A stretch of 64,000 nucleotides of DNA from Periconia sp. R9002 (Eukaryota; Ascomycota; Dothideomycetes; Pleosporales; Periconiaceae): contig JAMAHW010000007.1 in NCBI GenBank assembly GCA_023627715.1, positions 558,001 to 622,000 on the forward strand. The letters run 5' to 3'. Below, one piece after another: positions 12,248-22,977 of the stretch (the first letter of the stretch is position 1; the number at the start of each line of letters is the position of its first letter). The translations under genes and the position numbers were made by a program. The notes beneath the pieces are model-generated. The model did no database searches, was not told where the DNA came from, and saw nothing but the letters and a program-made list of their open reading frames with translations.

Positions 12248-12866
12248 ATGTCCTGTGGGTGGCATGATAAAGACCATGTTGAGTCTTACCCAGGAGGTTG
12301 ATGATAGTTTGGTATGAGGTCTGTTCTTGTTCCTGGTGGCTCTTTTCCTTTGACACCCCTACGGTCGCTTTCTGATGCAAGGATGGTACTGTACACACCT
12401 ATCTATTTGGTAGAAAGAATGATGGAAAGCATTGCACGTAGGTTTTCTTCCCTGGATTCCCTTGTCAGTGACGCATGCGTCTCTCGCGCATACATTGGAA
12501 AGCTGGAATATACTATCAATACGATGATTTACAAAGCGAAGGATACCAAGGCGCACAGTACTATGTCAAAAAATGGGTTCATTGATATATTATGGACGGA
12601 AGCTGTATGCCTGATGTGGTTAGGCAATCTGCGGGATGGGTGTGGGGAACGGCCGGCCGAGGTTCAGTCAGTACAGGCCCAGTTCACATGTTCGCAGGAC
12701 ATGACGGTTCATTACATGGCATTGTCATGTGTCTCCAACGCACAGCACCATGAGAAACGATTGAACGACGGCGTCAGTTCAAAATAAGCAAACACATCTC
12801 TCTTATGTGGATGAAGGCCAGCGTCGAACCCGAATGACGAGCCCATGTTAGCAGCTCCTCTCCACC
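12248..12866. other. Intergenic, no gene seen
   Basis: It contains a 157-codon open frame (12314-12787) without motifs, which I take as chance. The rest is the promoter of the ABC transporter gene. Confidence 0.5.
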
Positions 12867-15164
12867 ATGGCCGTCCTCTCCAAGTTCGCACCAGCGCGGG
12901 ATCGACTCTCTACAGCTTCCATTACATCCATCGTTAACAATTTCACCAAAATATACCTCGAAAACAGAACCCGCATCTCGCGCGCCGTCTACCTAACCCT
13001 CTTTATAACCCTCATCAACCGCATTCGCAATGCCATTGCCGAGCAAAAGGCCGCCTCCGCCCGCGCCGCCTCCCGCAACACATCTACCACGTCTGGCGCC
13101 GGCGAAGCGACGGGTCGCAAGAAAGTCGAGCTCAACCGGGAGTTCTTCAAGAATTTGCTGCGTCTTTTGAAGATTTGCATACCGGGGTGGAAGAGTAAAG
13201 AGTTTAGGCTGTTGATCGGGCACAGCGTGTTCTTGGTACTCAGGACTATGATCAGTCTGTACGTGGCCGAGTTAGATGGAAAATTGGTTAGCAACCTGGT
13301 GAGAGGGAAGGGACGAGATTTCCTGGTCGGTCTGGTGTGGTGGATGACGGTCGCTATACCTGCGACATTTACCAATTCCATGGTATGTTGCTTCCCGTCG
13401 CAAAATACTGAACAGTGAATGGTGCTAACCGCAACAGCTGTCATATCATCAGTGCAAACTCTCCCTACAGTACCGGACCAGACTCACAAACTACATACAC
13501 AATAAATACCTCTCACATATGACCTTTTACACGCTGTCAGCACTCGATGACCGGATCAAGAATGCGGACCAGCTCATCACGGTTGATGTCGCGAAATTCT
13601 CAAACAGCTTGGCGGAGCTCTACTCCAACATTGCAAAGCCTGTTCTGGACATGATAATATACAACTACTCTCTTTCACGTTCAGTGGGTGGCGAAGGCCT
13701 CTTCTTCATGTCGCTTTTGGTTCAACTTTCCGCCAATGTTATGCGTGCCCTCACGCCACCATTTGGCAAATACGTTGCGGATGAAGCACGACTAGAGGGC
13801 GAGTTCAGGTTCCAGCACTCAAGGCTGATCGATAACAGTGAAGAGGTTGCTTTGTATCATGGACACGAAGCAGAGAAGGATACGCTGGATAAGGGATACT
13901 TCACACTAATCAAACACGTCAACCGTATTCTGAGGAGGAGGTTCTACCACGGAGTTATGGAAGATTTCGTCATAAAATACTTCTGGGGTGCCCTGGGCTT
14001 GTTACTTTGCAGTGTGCCAGTTTTCTTCAATGTACCTGGAGCAGGCGCAAAAAGCACGGGTGACAGGACAGAAAGTACGTCTCAAAGAAAATGCATACAT
14101 GGAACCTCTTGTGCTAACAAAAATTTGCAGGCTTCGTTACCAATCGTCGCATGCTTCTCATGTCATCCGACGCCTTTGGCCGTGTCATGTTTTCATACAA
14201 AGAGATCTCTGAGCTAGCAGGCTATACCTCCCGTGTTTCAACCCTCCTTGACGTTATCGATGACATTCAAGCCGGTCACTTCGAGAAGAAGCTCGTCTCT
14301 TCTGCCGATACAGAGGAAAATGCAGCAGTACTGAGGGGGCGTGGCACAGTCACTGAAGGGGAAGACATAATGTTCAAGGACGTCCCTATTGTCTCGCCCA
14401 ACGGCGACGTGCTTGTCCGCAAGTTGACCTTCACCGTTAAACCCGGCGACCACCTCCTAATCGTCGGACCCAACGGCTGCGGTAAAAGTAGCCTTTTCCG
14501 AATACTCGGCGGTCTCTGGCCTGTTTACGGCGGCACAGTCCGAAAACCCCCATTTGAGGATATCTTCTACATCCCACAACGTCCATACCTCTCGCGCGGC
14601 TCGCTCCGTCAGCAGATCATCTACCCGGACTCCCTTCGCGAAATGCACGACAAAGGTATAACGGATGCTGACCTCCTTTCCATTCTCTCGGTTGTCGAAA
14701 TAGAGTCCATCGTTGACCGACCCGATGGTTGGGACGCCGAGCAAGAATGGACCGATGTACTGTCAGGAGGTTTGCAACAGCGCGTCGCCATGGCACGTCT
14801 GTTTTACCACCGTCCCAAATATGCTATCCTGGATGAATGCACAAGCAGCGTTACTCTAGAGATCGAGAGGGTCATGTACGAGGAAGCGAAAAAGCTCGGT
14901 ATAACTCTCATGACCGTCAGTCACAGGCGGAGTCTGTGGAAATATCATGAGAGGATTCTCCAATTTGATGGGCAGGGTGGGTTTGTATTCGCGGAGTTGG
15001 ATGCAGAGAGAAGATTGGTTCTTGAGGAGTAAGTTTACACTTTTCTCTCTTTCTATTGAGTGAATATATGCTAACTTTTGTGCAGTGAAAAAGAGGAAAT
15101 TGAATTGCAGCTAAGAGCGGTACCGGAGATTGAGGAGAGGATAAGAGATTTGACTTCCCAGTGA
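12867..15164 (+). CDS. pxa2: Peroxisomal long-chain acyl-CoA ABC half-transporter (ABCD family, Pxa2-like)
   Basis: Imports activated long-chain fatty acids into peroxisomes for beta-oxidation; the family works as a heterodimer of half-transporters. Exons 12867..13382, 13438..14074, 14131..15028, 15086..15164 give 709 aa. The membrane domain contains the ABCD EAA-like motif [15 protein letters not shown]. The nucleotide-binding domain has Walker [10 protein letters not shown], signature [30 protein letters not shown] (with Walker B) and the H-loop [15 protein letters not shown]. The size fits Pxa2 better than the longer Pxa1. A short coiled tail ([19 protein letters not shown]) is encoded by the last exon. 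The canonical ATP-site residues are present. Confidence 0.93.
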
Positions 15165-15800
15165 AACGTTATATAATGGATTCTGAACATTTGGCCACAT
15201 GACCTTGAATTGGAAGTATTTTGGGAAAAATAGAGGGCATCGTAACAAGAGATGTACTTGTATTCATTATATGTCACTGGTGTATGCTGTGGTTCTGTAT
15301 CGAACCGTTTAAGGTGTTGATTTATGTAGCTCAATGAAATTATGTAACAGTCGGCAATGTGCCTTTATTATGGATGCATAATTCAGCTCAACCGCAACAG
15401 TTCGACACCTTAGTGATCCTTCTCGTTCAATAAAATGTTTGATCTAGATGTCGCGTATGTGGAGCGTTCTCACGTGCAAGCTGCCCCTGTCCTGCAGCCT
15501 GATTGGGACTGGCGGGCTCGGAGAAGCCAAGACATTTCCGACTGCATTGCTCCATGTGTTTATTGAACAACACACCCTGCCTCGACACGGTTGTTCAATG
15601 TGTGCACCACCAGACGCATCACCGCACGTCGCATCACACTCGAGGTGAAGAGGAGGGCATCAATTCGGCCGACGCATCTAATAGCGTTGTTTACCGGGGG
15701 GGAGCTTGATAAACGCGATCCCCTGTCTTGCATTTACAACATTTGGAACTACCCCCACGATCTCAAATCGACGTCGATTCCCGCAAAACCATAGTCGAAG
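15165..15800. other. Intergenic between pxa2 and dynactin
   Basis: The genes are in tandem. An AT-rich 3' flank lies to about 15440, then the dynactin promoter. No ORF with support. Confidence 0.5.
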
Positions 15801-18800
15801 ATGGAGTTCGAGGTTGGCGACTTCGTCAAAACGGCCAACAACCGGCAGGGTACTGTTCGATACATCGGAGGGGTGACGGGGAAACCAGATATTTGGGTCG
15901 GGTTGGAATTGGATGGGCCTGAAGGGAAGAACGATGGATCTGTTCAAGGCGAACGATATTTCGATTGTGCCCCTTTACATGGCATATTCACCAAATATTC
16001 AGATATCACACAGCTGATTCAAAGTGCATCGATGCCAGCACCGTCACCGTCACCTGCTCCACGGAAGGCACCCTCGAGGCTCGGTGCAAAACCCCCGGCA
16101 AAAGCTCCTGCAACGCGACCACCCTCCACCACGACTACAAGAACGCAACGGCTATCGAGTGTTGGCTCAGCTTCTGCTGCCGCTGGAACAAGATCGCCGA
16201 CCAAACCAGGCTCAAGACTTTCGGGGGTTGCGTCGCCAACGAAGCCACCTCCACGACGCCTTTCTGGAGTCGGGGCCAGTGCTGCGGCCGCAGCCGCCAA
16301 ACACCCTACACAAACGCGGCCCTCACTCAGCCAGACGCGATCACCAGCTGTTGGTACGACAAGACCTACATCGCAATCCGCGCGTCCTTCAGGTGTCAGT
16401 GCTACAAAATCTGCCGCGCCGCAACCATCACTTACCAAACGACAATCGATCGGTGGGTCGTCTGCTGGAGGGGTCCGGACTGGTCTTACTAGAAAACTTA
16501 GCGCTACTGGGTCCTCTACATCGTCTGTAGGTGCCGCAGCACGGAATGCAGCCCCGAGCTCTACAACATCGGTGGCAACTTCCAAAACGCCCAAAGATCC
16601 GGCATCGCAAGCATTGGAAACTAGGGTCCGACAACTCGAGAAGCAGCATGCTGAACAGCAGGCTACCATTGAAGAGTTGATGCCTTACAAGGCAAAGTCG
16701 GAGAAACACGAGGCACTCGCATTGAAAGTCTCGAAGAAATATCAGGACGTACATCAGGAGCTTTTAGAGGCAAAGCGCGAAGCTGCTAGTGCTAAGGCAG
16801 AATCCGAAAAGGCGAGAGAGGAATTTGAGATCAACCTCGAAAATGCAATTCTGGATAAAGAAACGGCAGAAGTTGAGAGAGACCAGCTTTTAGACCAGAC
16901 GGAAATGCTGAAGGCCACCATCGAGGAGCTTCAACTAGACAAAGAAATTTATGAGGCGGAAGCGGAAGCATCGCTTATCATTGACGAAAATATGTCAGAC
17001 GAACAGGCACAAGCAGTGCACATACGTAAATTGCAAGCAGAGAATAAACGACTCCGTGCGGTCATTATCGACTTCAGAGATATTGATAAAGAGCGACAGG
17101 CAGACACCAAGAGGCTTAGGCATGAGCTCGAAACTACAACCGAGGCTGCCGAAGAGAGTGCGAAGCAGTGTACTGAATTGAGTCTCAAGGTTGAGCAACA
17201 CGAGTCTACTATCACCACATTACAGGAACAATTGGATGCCAACAATGAATGGGAGGAGATCCTCGAAGATGTCACTCAGCGAGCGAACAATTTGGAAGAG
17301 AAGAATATGCGACAATCGCTCGAAATCAAGGAGCTTGAAACAGTGAATGAGGTCAGCACCGAGACCATCGCCGAATATGTAGAGTTCACAAACGATTTGC
17401 AAGCCGAAGCCAGTCTTCGGGAGACAGAACTTGCGGAATTGTCCAGAGAACTGGAGCAGGAGCGCATTCAGAACGCGCAGAAGGATATGACTTTGGCTAA
17501 GTATAGTGAAGCATTTGCAGAGTTCCAGCACCAGCTGCAGGATCAAGATATGCAACAACTCATGAGTGAAGAGAGGGCACAGGGTATGACGGACAAGTTC
17601 AACAAGATGATGGATCTACACCGCACACTCCAAGCAGATCGCGCCAAAGACACGGCTAAGACAATCGAGACCGAACTCACGAAACTGTCGGAGCAGGAAG
17701 CCCGGGAAGAACTGGAGATCCTGAAGAACTATCTGCCCGAGACTTCGACTGACTACATGGATAACTCATTACGCACCTATTTCAGAGCAAAGAAGATTGC
17801 TTACAAGGCCTCTTTGATCGGTTCCGTGCTGACAGGCATGGAAACGTTTACAAACGAAGGGACCGAAAAGGTTTTGACCAATGTTTATCGACACGACACC
17901 GTACACCACCTCGACTACATCCGAAGCCATGGTGAGCACTTCGTAGCCACGCTCGCGAACTGCACGCTGGAGCAGTTCAGAAAGGCCGTTACAGAATACG
18001 AAGATATTTCCGTGGTAGAAACAACAATTGACCGCACGCTAGACAATCTCAAGAGGGATGAGCTGAACATGAAGGATCTTTCAGAGTCCATTCGTGGGAC
18101 CGATAAGATCATGCGTGGTATTACCTCAATCTCGCAGCGCCTTTCCAGTAACCGGCCGGACAACCATCTCGTACTGTATGTCTCACTGCTTCGGCCAAGT
18201 CTTGAGCGGATCCGGGCTTCGTTCGATGCAGTAAAACAATACACACAGCTGGTTGCCGACTTCGAACCAGAGACTGAAGACCGCCTTGACGCTCTCGTCG
18301 AACGGCTCCGGAAGCCTCAAACTTCTGCCTTGGAGTGCATTGCCGTTGTCGGGAAGCTCAGCCAAGCTCTTCTCACTCTCCAAAACGATGATCTGTATCC
18401 GCAGTTCCCGTCCGGTGCGCAAGAAGTGTTGGAGCTCAGCGACAACTTATCATCTTATGCAGACAAAGCTCATGAGTTCACGAGACAAGTGATAACTTTC
18501 GATCCAAATGACGAGGATGAAACGCCGTCTGTCGACATTGACGAATTGACAAGCACTATAGACGATGCCATGAATATCTTTTCGCCAAAGGATATTGATG
18601 GTCTGCTTAAAGACATCAAGAGCAACGTCGCGCACTGGTTCGAATATGCATCTATCTTGAATAACACTGCTGAGATAGAACGTCTACCCTCACCATGGAT
18701 TGTTCGTGCCCAAGAAATCGAAGCCAGCAAGAAACACGCCATCGATTCCGAAAAGAAACTCCAGCTCCTCACAGCCGAACATCAATCAACCCTCATTCAA

Positions 18801-19502
18801 ATCCGCGAGCGCGAAGAAATCATCGACACCAAGGATCTCGAAATCGAGCACCTGCGCGCCAAACACAAAGAAGCCGTCGCCAAAACCGAAGTCTTGGACC
18901 AACTTCAAAAGGAGCTCCAGGACGCCAAAACCGAGCAAGCAACGTACAAGCGCGAGATCAAGAAACACGTGGACGAAATCGAGCAGCTCAAACACAGCGC
19001 CGCCGAAATGCTGCGATCCTCACCCAACGCGTCAACACCCAACGCTGCCGTACCCACCGAGAACGCGACGCCCACCGGCACCGCGGCGACGCACAAGGTC
19101 GACAAAAAGAAGCCCGCGCTCGACAGCGAACTCGTTTCGGGATCGTTTGCAACCTTCATCAAGGCGCTCAAGCAGGAAAACACTTGGCTTCGTCAACGCG
19201 AGTATGCTACCTCCATGGCGCGCGCCGCCGAGTTCCTACCTCCGCTGCGTAAAATACCAGATTCGCGACACAAAGTGGCGAGGGCGGAGGAGCTTCTGGA
19301 AATGGCGTGGAGCTTACCATCTCCTTCATCGCCAGACGCTGTTGGCAATGAGGAAACACGCCCGTCAAAGAAGCACGGCAAGCCTTCTTCGCTACGTATT
19401 TACGATGCAGATGTCTCGCTCGTGGATGACTTGTGCTTTGTAGATCTCGAGCCTGTTGCGGATGGATTCGATGAGTTGTTACTTGATGAAATGATGAGGT
19501 AG
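15801..19502 (+). CDS. nip100: Dynactin large subunit p150Glued
   Basis: Single exon, 1233 aa. The protein begins with a CAP-Gly microtubule-binding domain (about residues 3-70), with VGDFVKTANNRQGTVRYIGG, WVGLELDGPEGKNDGSVQGERYF and HGIFTKYSDI covering the conserved Gly-rich core. Residues 75-270 are basic and rich in Ser, Pro, Ala and Thr, as in p150 proteins that have an extra microtubule-binding stretch. Long coiled coils follow (about 270-650 and 990-1090), with a globular central region between them. Length and domain order match fungal p150Glued, which links dynein to cargo and microtubule plus ends. The ATG at 15801 is the first in frame and directly precedes the CAP-Gly domain. Confidence 0.95.
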   Translation: MEFEVGDFVKTANNRQGTVRYIGGVTGKPDIWVGLELDGPEGKNDGSVQGERYFDCAPLHGIFTKYSDITQLIQSASMPAPSPSPAPRKAPSRLGAKPPAKAPATRPPSTTTTRTQRLSSVGSASAAAGTRSPTKPGSRLSGVASPTKPPPRRLSGVGASAAAAAAKHPTQTRPSLSQTRSPAVGTTRPTSQSARPSGVSATKSAAPQPSLTKRQSIGGSSAGGVRTGLTRKLSATGSSTSSVGAAARNAAPSSTTSVATSKTPKDPASQALETRVRQLEKQHAEQQATIEELMPYKAKSEKHEALALKVSKKYQDVHQELLEAKREAASAKAESEKAREEFEINLENAILDKETAEVERDQLLDQTEMLKATIEELQLDKEIYEAEAEASLIIDENMSDEQAQAVHIRKLQAENKRLRAVIIDFRDIDKERQADTKRLRHELETTTEAAEESAKQCTELSLKVEQHESTITTLQEQLDANNEWEEILEDVTQRANNLEEKNMRQSLEIKELETVNEVSTETIAEYVEFTNDLQAEASLRETELAELSRELEQERIQNAQKDMTLAKYSEAFAEFQHQLQDQDMQQLMSEERAQGMTDKFNKMMDLHRTLQADRAKDTAKTIETELTKLSEQEAREELEILKNYLPETSTDYMDNSLRTYFRAKKIAYKASLIGSVLTGMETFTNEGTEKVLTNVYRHDTVHHLDYIRSHGEHFVATLANCTLEQFRKAVTEYEDISVVETTIDRTLDNLKRDELNMKDLSESIRGTDKIMRGITSISQRLSSNRPDNHLVLYVSLLRPSLERIRASFDAVKQYTQLVADFEPETEDRLDALVERLRKPQTSALECIAVVGKLSQALLTLQNDDLYPQFPSGAQEVLELSDNLSSYADKAHEFTRQVITFDPNDEDETPSVDIDELTSTIDDAMNIFSPKDIDGLLKDIKSNVAHWFEYASILNNTAEIERLPSPWIVRAQEIEASKKHAIDSEKKLQLLTAEHQSTLIQIREREEIIDTKDLEIEHLRAKHKEAVAKTEVLDQLQKELQDAKTEQATYKREIKKHVDEIEQLKHSAAEMLRSSPNASTPNAAVPTENATPTGTAATHKVDKKKPALDSELVSGSFATFIKALKQENTWLRQREYATSMARAAEFLPPLRKIPDSRHKVARAEELLEMAWSLPSPSSPDAVGNEETRPSKKHGKPSSLRIYDADVSLVDDLCFVDLEPVADGFDELLLDEMMR

Positions 19503-19912
19503 GAGGATCTTGGTCAATTCTTTGGTGGTGGTGTCATCTCTCTGTAGTTGCTCGTTTATGCTGGGTGGAAGTTCTGCCTGTCGTGTATTTGTTTAGTTTG
19601 TTTAGAAACGCTTTATACCCCCTCCCCCTCCCCATACAGACCCCTGCCCTTCAAAAGGCTTATGCATTATAGAGAGAACGTGAAGGAGGATATATATGTA
19701 ATCTATGGTGGAGTGAGTGTACTGTAATACTATAATTCACTCAATTTTCGATTCTATTACCCGCAAAAGCGAAAATGAAATGTGTATATATTCTTTTTAT
19801 TCCTGCCGTCGCAAAAAACACAAGTTCGAATTCCAATCGTGATTTTTTTGGTAGCTATACATTTTTCATCTCTATCTAATTTCATCACACATTCTTTCAG
19901 GAAACACTCTTG

Positions 19913-20098
19913 AAAATAAACTGTCGACTACCAGATGTCCTATAAGGCATTGAAAAGTACTATGAAGATCACAAAAGGGCTGAGGTGATGTGGATTTTAA
20001 AATATGGCAAAATACATCCTGACATCTTAAGACACCTCCATCATACATCCAAAACAGCCTACTTTAATCGAGGGGGGCATGGTAAAAGGGTCTATCTA
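19913..20098. repeat. Repeat relic, copy A (less mutated)
   Basis: About 185 bp that align with 20154-20336 in direct orientation. Shared anchors are AAAATAAACTGT, CTATAAGGCATT, ACTTTAAT and the end GTCTATC/ATCTATC. Copy A keeps more C and G. Confidence 0.75.
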
Positions 20099-20153
20099 CC
20101 TGGCATTAGAAGGGTATATTATCTATCGAGGTAAATGAATTAGTTGATTCTTT

Positions 20154-20336
20154 AAAATAAACTGTTACCTACTAGATATTCTATAAGGCATTAAATAGTA
20201 TTATAAAAGTTGTAAAAAAGGCTAAGATAATATAGATATAAATTTCGCACAATGCATCTGAACATCTTGATACATATCTAACATCTATCTAGAATAGCCA
20301 CTTTAATAGAGTGGGGCAAGGCAAAAGGATCTATCC
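20154..20336. repeat. Repeat relic, copy B (AT-shifted)
   Basis: The second copy of the element at 19913-20098. Most differences are C to T or G to A relative to copy A, for example GGGCTGAGGTGATGTGG against AGGCTAAGATAATATAG. This is the pattern expected from repeat-induced point mutation. Confidence 0.75.
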
Positions 20337-20366
20337 CAAAACAACGCGTAGGCAAATCTAACAGGG

Positions 20367-22265
20367 CTAGTATTCAAAACTAGGTTCGACGACCTTCTTC
20401 CCAGTCACGAACTCGATATCCCGTATAACCAAATCAATAGGGGTCATGAGTGCAGTTCCCTCAGTCGTTCTCCCGAAAGCCAATCCCAGCCATTTCCCCG
20501 TCTCTCTGTGCATGACAAGGCTGCCGAAATCGCCGGCAGAAATGAAATCCGGATCGCCGTGTTTGAACGCTATTTCCACGGCTACTCCTACTCCTTCCTT
20601 GTCTTTCGTGAACCCGTATGGTGCAAGTCCGGCCCACTTCGGAAACTCGCCGTTTATTCTCACTGTCCCTCGAATCTCCCCTGTGGTGACCGCTGATGTG
20701 CGACCGTACTTGATAACCTTGAGTTCGTCGAAAACTTCAGCTGGTTTATTCATCGTCGTCCACTTGTCATAATGAGAAAAGGTGTTGAGAATCTCCCATG
20801 ATGGAGAAGGTTTGAAGCGTGGCTGAGTGGGCATCTGGTTGACAAACGAACGATGGTTTGACATTTCCGTGAGACTCCAATCTAGGACCGCGAGTTGAGA
20901 TCTCTCGTTTTTCCCAACAGCTGCGGCGTGACCTGTATTGGTTGACTGATAAGGAATCCTCTTGATTTCAATGGTACGAAACCCTGATGATGCGTATACG
21001 CTGCCCGCGACACGCTGATGTTCAAAGGACCAAATTTCATTAAGTCTCTTGTTTGAATTGTCCCTGACAATTCTCTCGGATCTCAGTCCCGCGTCTGCGG
21101 AACCTCCTGCGGGGGTTTTTTGTATGTAGGTTAACGCATGTTGCAAACTCCTTTGTAATTCTGCTTGACATTCGTCCTTGTCTTGATCTGAGGGAGAAAC
21201 AACCATATGTTGATTCCCATTGGATTGGCGAAGATATGGAACAGATGTACCCGCGGTTTGAGACATTTTTCCAAGTTCTATAAAATTATTAGTTAGCTGG
21301 CGAGAATGGCAAGGATCAATGACTTTACCTATCTCTAAACCACTACTGGGCTTCTCTTTCCTATCAAGGCCAACAACATGGTGGTTGGATAGACCATAGG
21401 TCTTCCCATCGTCCAACTTGATTGCCCCGCCGAATGTTCCGCAATGATAGATGCCCTTGCGGCCCATTGAACTACCCATGACGATTTGAGGATGAAAATC
21501 TTCCGACTCTAACCCGCGACTGGTAGGGTTCTCGTCGGCAGCGTAGAGCGAGTCAAGGAATAGAACCTCAACATTAAGCTTGACTCCGTTCTTGAAACAC
21601 AATTCTTTGACGTTCTTGCATATTGTGACCCAAACATAATTGTCGGCGGTTGGGGTCTCTACGACGAGGGTCGGTTGACCTTCAGCTTGGTTCGTAGTAA
21701 GGGAATAACGACAGAAGCGAAGTAGTATCCACGGTTGTCCGGCCGCCCTGATCGCATTAATCATTGTGTCATATATGTTGTCTGTGTTCGCGATAATTTG
21801 GGCATCTGCTTCTTGTAATAGGGGAAAGGCACGGATTAAGCCGTTCCGACCAGCTTCTTGTCGTATGAGCTCAATCCTTAGTTTGCCGAAGGTCGCCTCG
21901 TGGCCTTGCGTCAGGAACAATTGCCTCATAGCCAGAATTGCCCGTTTAGCCTTATTGTGTGGAATAGGGCCCCAAATAACAATCACAATGCTGAGGTATC
22001 TGTTCCGGTCCCTTGGGTTGGGCTTGCGAGGTTCCCTGTGCGCCCAGTGCAAATGGGATGCCTGGAGACCCTCGGTAGCAACGGTCGACAAAATTTCATC
22101 TTTCACGAGTTCGGCAACCTCGAGGCTTACCCCGATCTCCCGAACGCTGCCCAGCTCGGTCTGAATTGGTAGTGCCGCTAATTTGGGCCAGCCTACACGA
22201 TAATCTCGAGAGAAATCGATTTCCTCTTCGGTCTCTGGGCTAGAAAACGTGAGTGTAGACGGCAT
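20367..22265 (-). CDS. Trypsin-fold (S1-like) protein with catalytic Ser replaced by Phe
   Basis: Open frame of 632 aa from the ATG at 22265; the frame continues upstream only from non-ATG codons. The C-terminal half looks like a chymotrypsin-fold domain: YHCGTFGGAIKLDDGKTYGLSNHHVVG (about 281-307) holds the catalytic His, and FISAGDFGSLVMH (near 590) is the place of the GDSG serine motif. Here the Ser is Phe (codon TTC; TCC would be Ser), so the domain is probably inactive. The first 250 residues form an unknown domain. A 51-nt segment (21278-21328) has intron ends and a GCTAAC branch site yet stays in frame, so two isoforms are possible. It lies next to a large ankyrin gene and a RIP-marked repeat, an accessory-type setting. 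The function is unknown; a scaffold or sensor role is a guess. Confidence 0.7.
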   Translation of the reverse strand: MPSTLTFSSPETEEEIDFSRDYRVGWPKLAALPIQTELGSVREIGVSLEVAELVKDEILSTVATEGLQASHLHWAHREPRKPNPRDRNRYLSIVIVIWGPIPHNKAKRAILAMRQLFLTQGHEATFGKLRIELIRQEAGRNGLIRAFPLLQEADAQIIANTDNIYDTMINAIRAAGQPWILLRFCRYSLTTNQAEGQPTLVVETPTADNYVWVTICKNVKELCFKNGVKLNVEVLFLDSLYAADENPTSRGLESEDFHPQIVMGSSMGRKGIYHCGTFGGAIKLDDGKTYGLSNHHVVGLDRKEKPSSGLEIGKVIDPCHSRQLTNNFIELGKMSQTAGTSVPYLRQSNGNQHMVVSPSDQDKDECQAELQRSLQHALTYIQKTPAGGSADAGLRSERIVRDNSNKRLNEIWSFEHQRVAGSVYASSGFRTIEIKRIPYQSTNTGHAAAVGKNERSQLAVLDWSLTEMSNHRSFVNQMPTQPRFKPSPSWEILNTFSHYDKWTTMNKPAEVFDELKVIKYGRTSAVTTGEIRGTVRINGEFPKWAGLAPYGFTKDKEGVGVAVEIAFKHGDPDFISAGDFGSLVMHRETGKWLGLAFGRTTEGTALMTPIDLVIRDIEFVTGKKVVEPSFEY

Positions 22266-22977
22266 TTTAGATATAGAGAGACACAAGCTGGGAGGGAGAT
22301 AATGGTTGAATATTGGAAACGGGGCTCTGTTCAAATTTATACATCTACGGGGTACTTCCGCAATGCTGGCGTGGTGTGGTACCGAGTACCCAGGTGTCAA
22401 AATAGCCCGCACTCACAACACTCACTACTCATATATACAACGCTTGGAGAATCTTCTCCCCCTAGGATTATAAATCTCTTGGAGGTAAGTAGAATACCAG
22501 GAGACTACTTCTATATAATGGTTTTGGTGTTTGTCCTATGGTATTACTACTTCAGAATCAATAAATATAGTAAAGGCATCTCACAAGCAAAAGTATTACC
22601 TGGCTAAAAAGATACTTTTAATGCTATCTTTCGAATGCTGGATATATTGACATCTGCGTGGTAAGGCCACAGCCTGATGGTTTTGTAGACTGCGACGTGA
22701 ATTTGTGGATTTTACTGATCATTTTTTTTTGTTTGAATACCCTGGTTGCATGTAGCTAAATTTGTACACGCGATACCTATAGGAATAAGCGGTTGGAGGA
22801 TTGTTATTAGGATCAAAAAAGGACTAACATGGCGGCTTCAAAGATAACGTGTATTTAAAATCTCGCAGAAGTCTTGGGAGAAGAATTTTGACTCTAGTCT
22901 ACATGGCATGAGAGCCAGTGACCCTCCTGTTTTTCGGGAACTTCTTGTCCCCTTCCAATTTTTTCATCAATGCTCAC
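22266..22977. other. Intergenic between protease-like and ankyrin genes
   Basis: AT-rich, 712 bp, with no supported ORF. It holds the promoter of the protease-like gene and the 3' flank of the ankyrin gene. Confidence 0.5.

Larger units (their letters stand above)
19503..20366. other. Gene-free AT-rich stretch with repeat relics
   Basis: 3' flank of dynactin and 3' flank of the protease-like gene. It contains the diverged repeat pair listed separately and no ORF of note. Confidence 0.6.

Noticed and set aside
12314..12787. 157-codon ORF between the secreted protein and pxa2
   Set aside because: No domain, signal peptide or splice context; composition looks random.
16019..16669. 216-codon antisense ORF inside the dynactin gene
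   Set aside because: It mirrors the Ser/Ala/Pro-rich linker of p150; its Val/Gly/Ala-rich product has no motif.
22266..22412. N-terminal extension of the protease-like protein by 49 residues
   Set aside because: The extension starts at a GTG; the first ATG in frame is at 22265.
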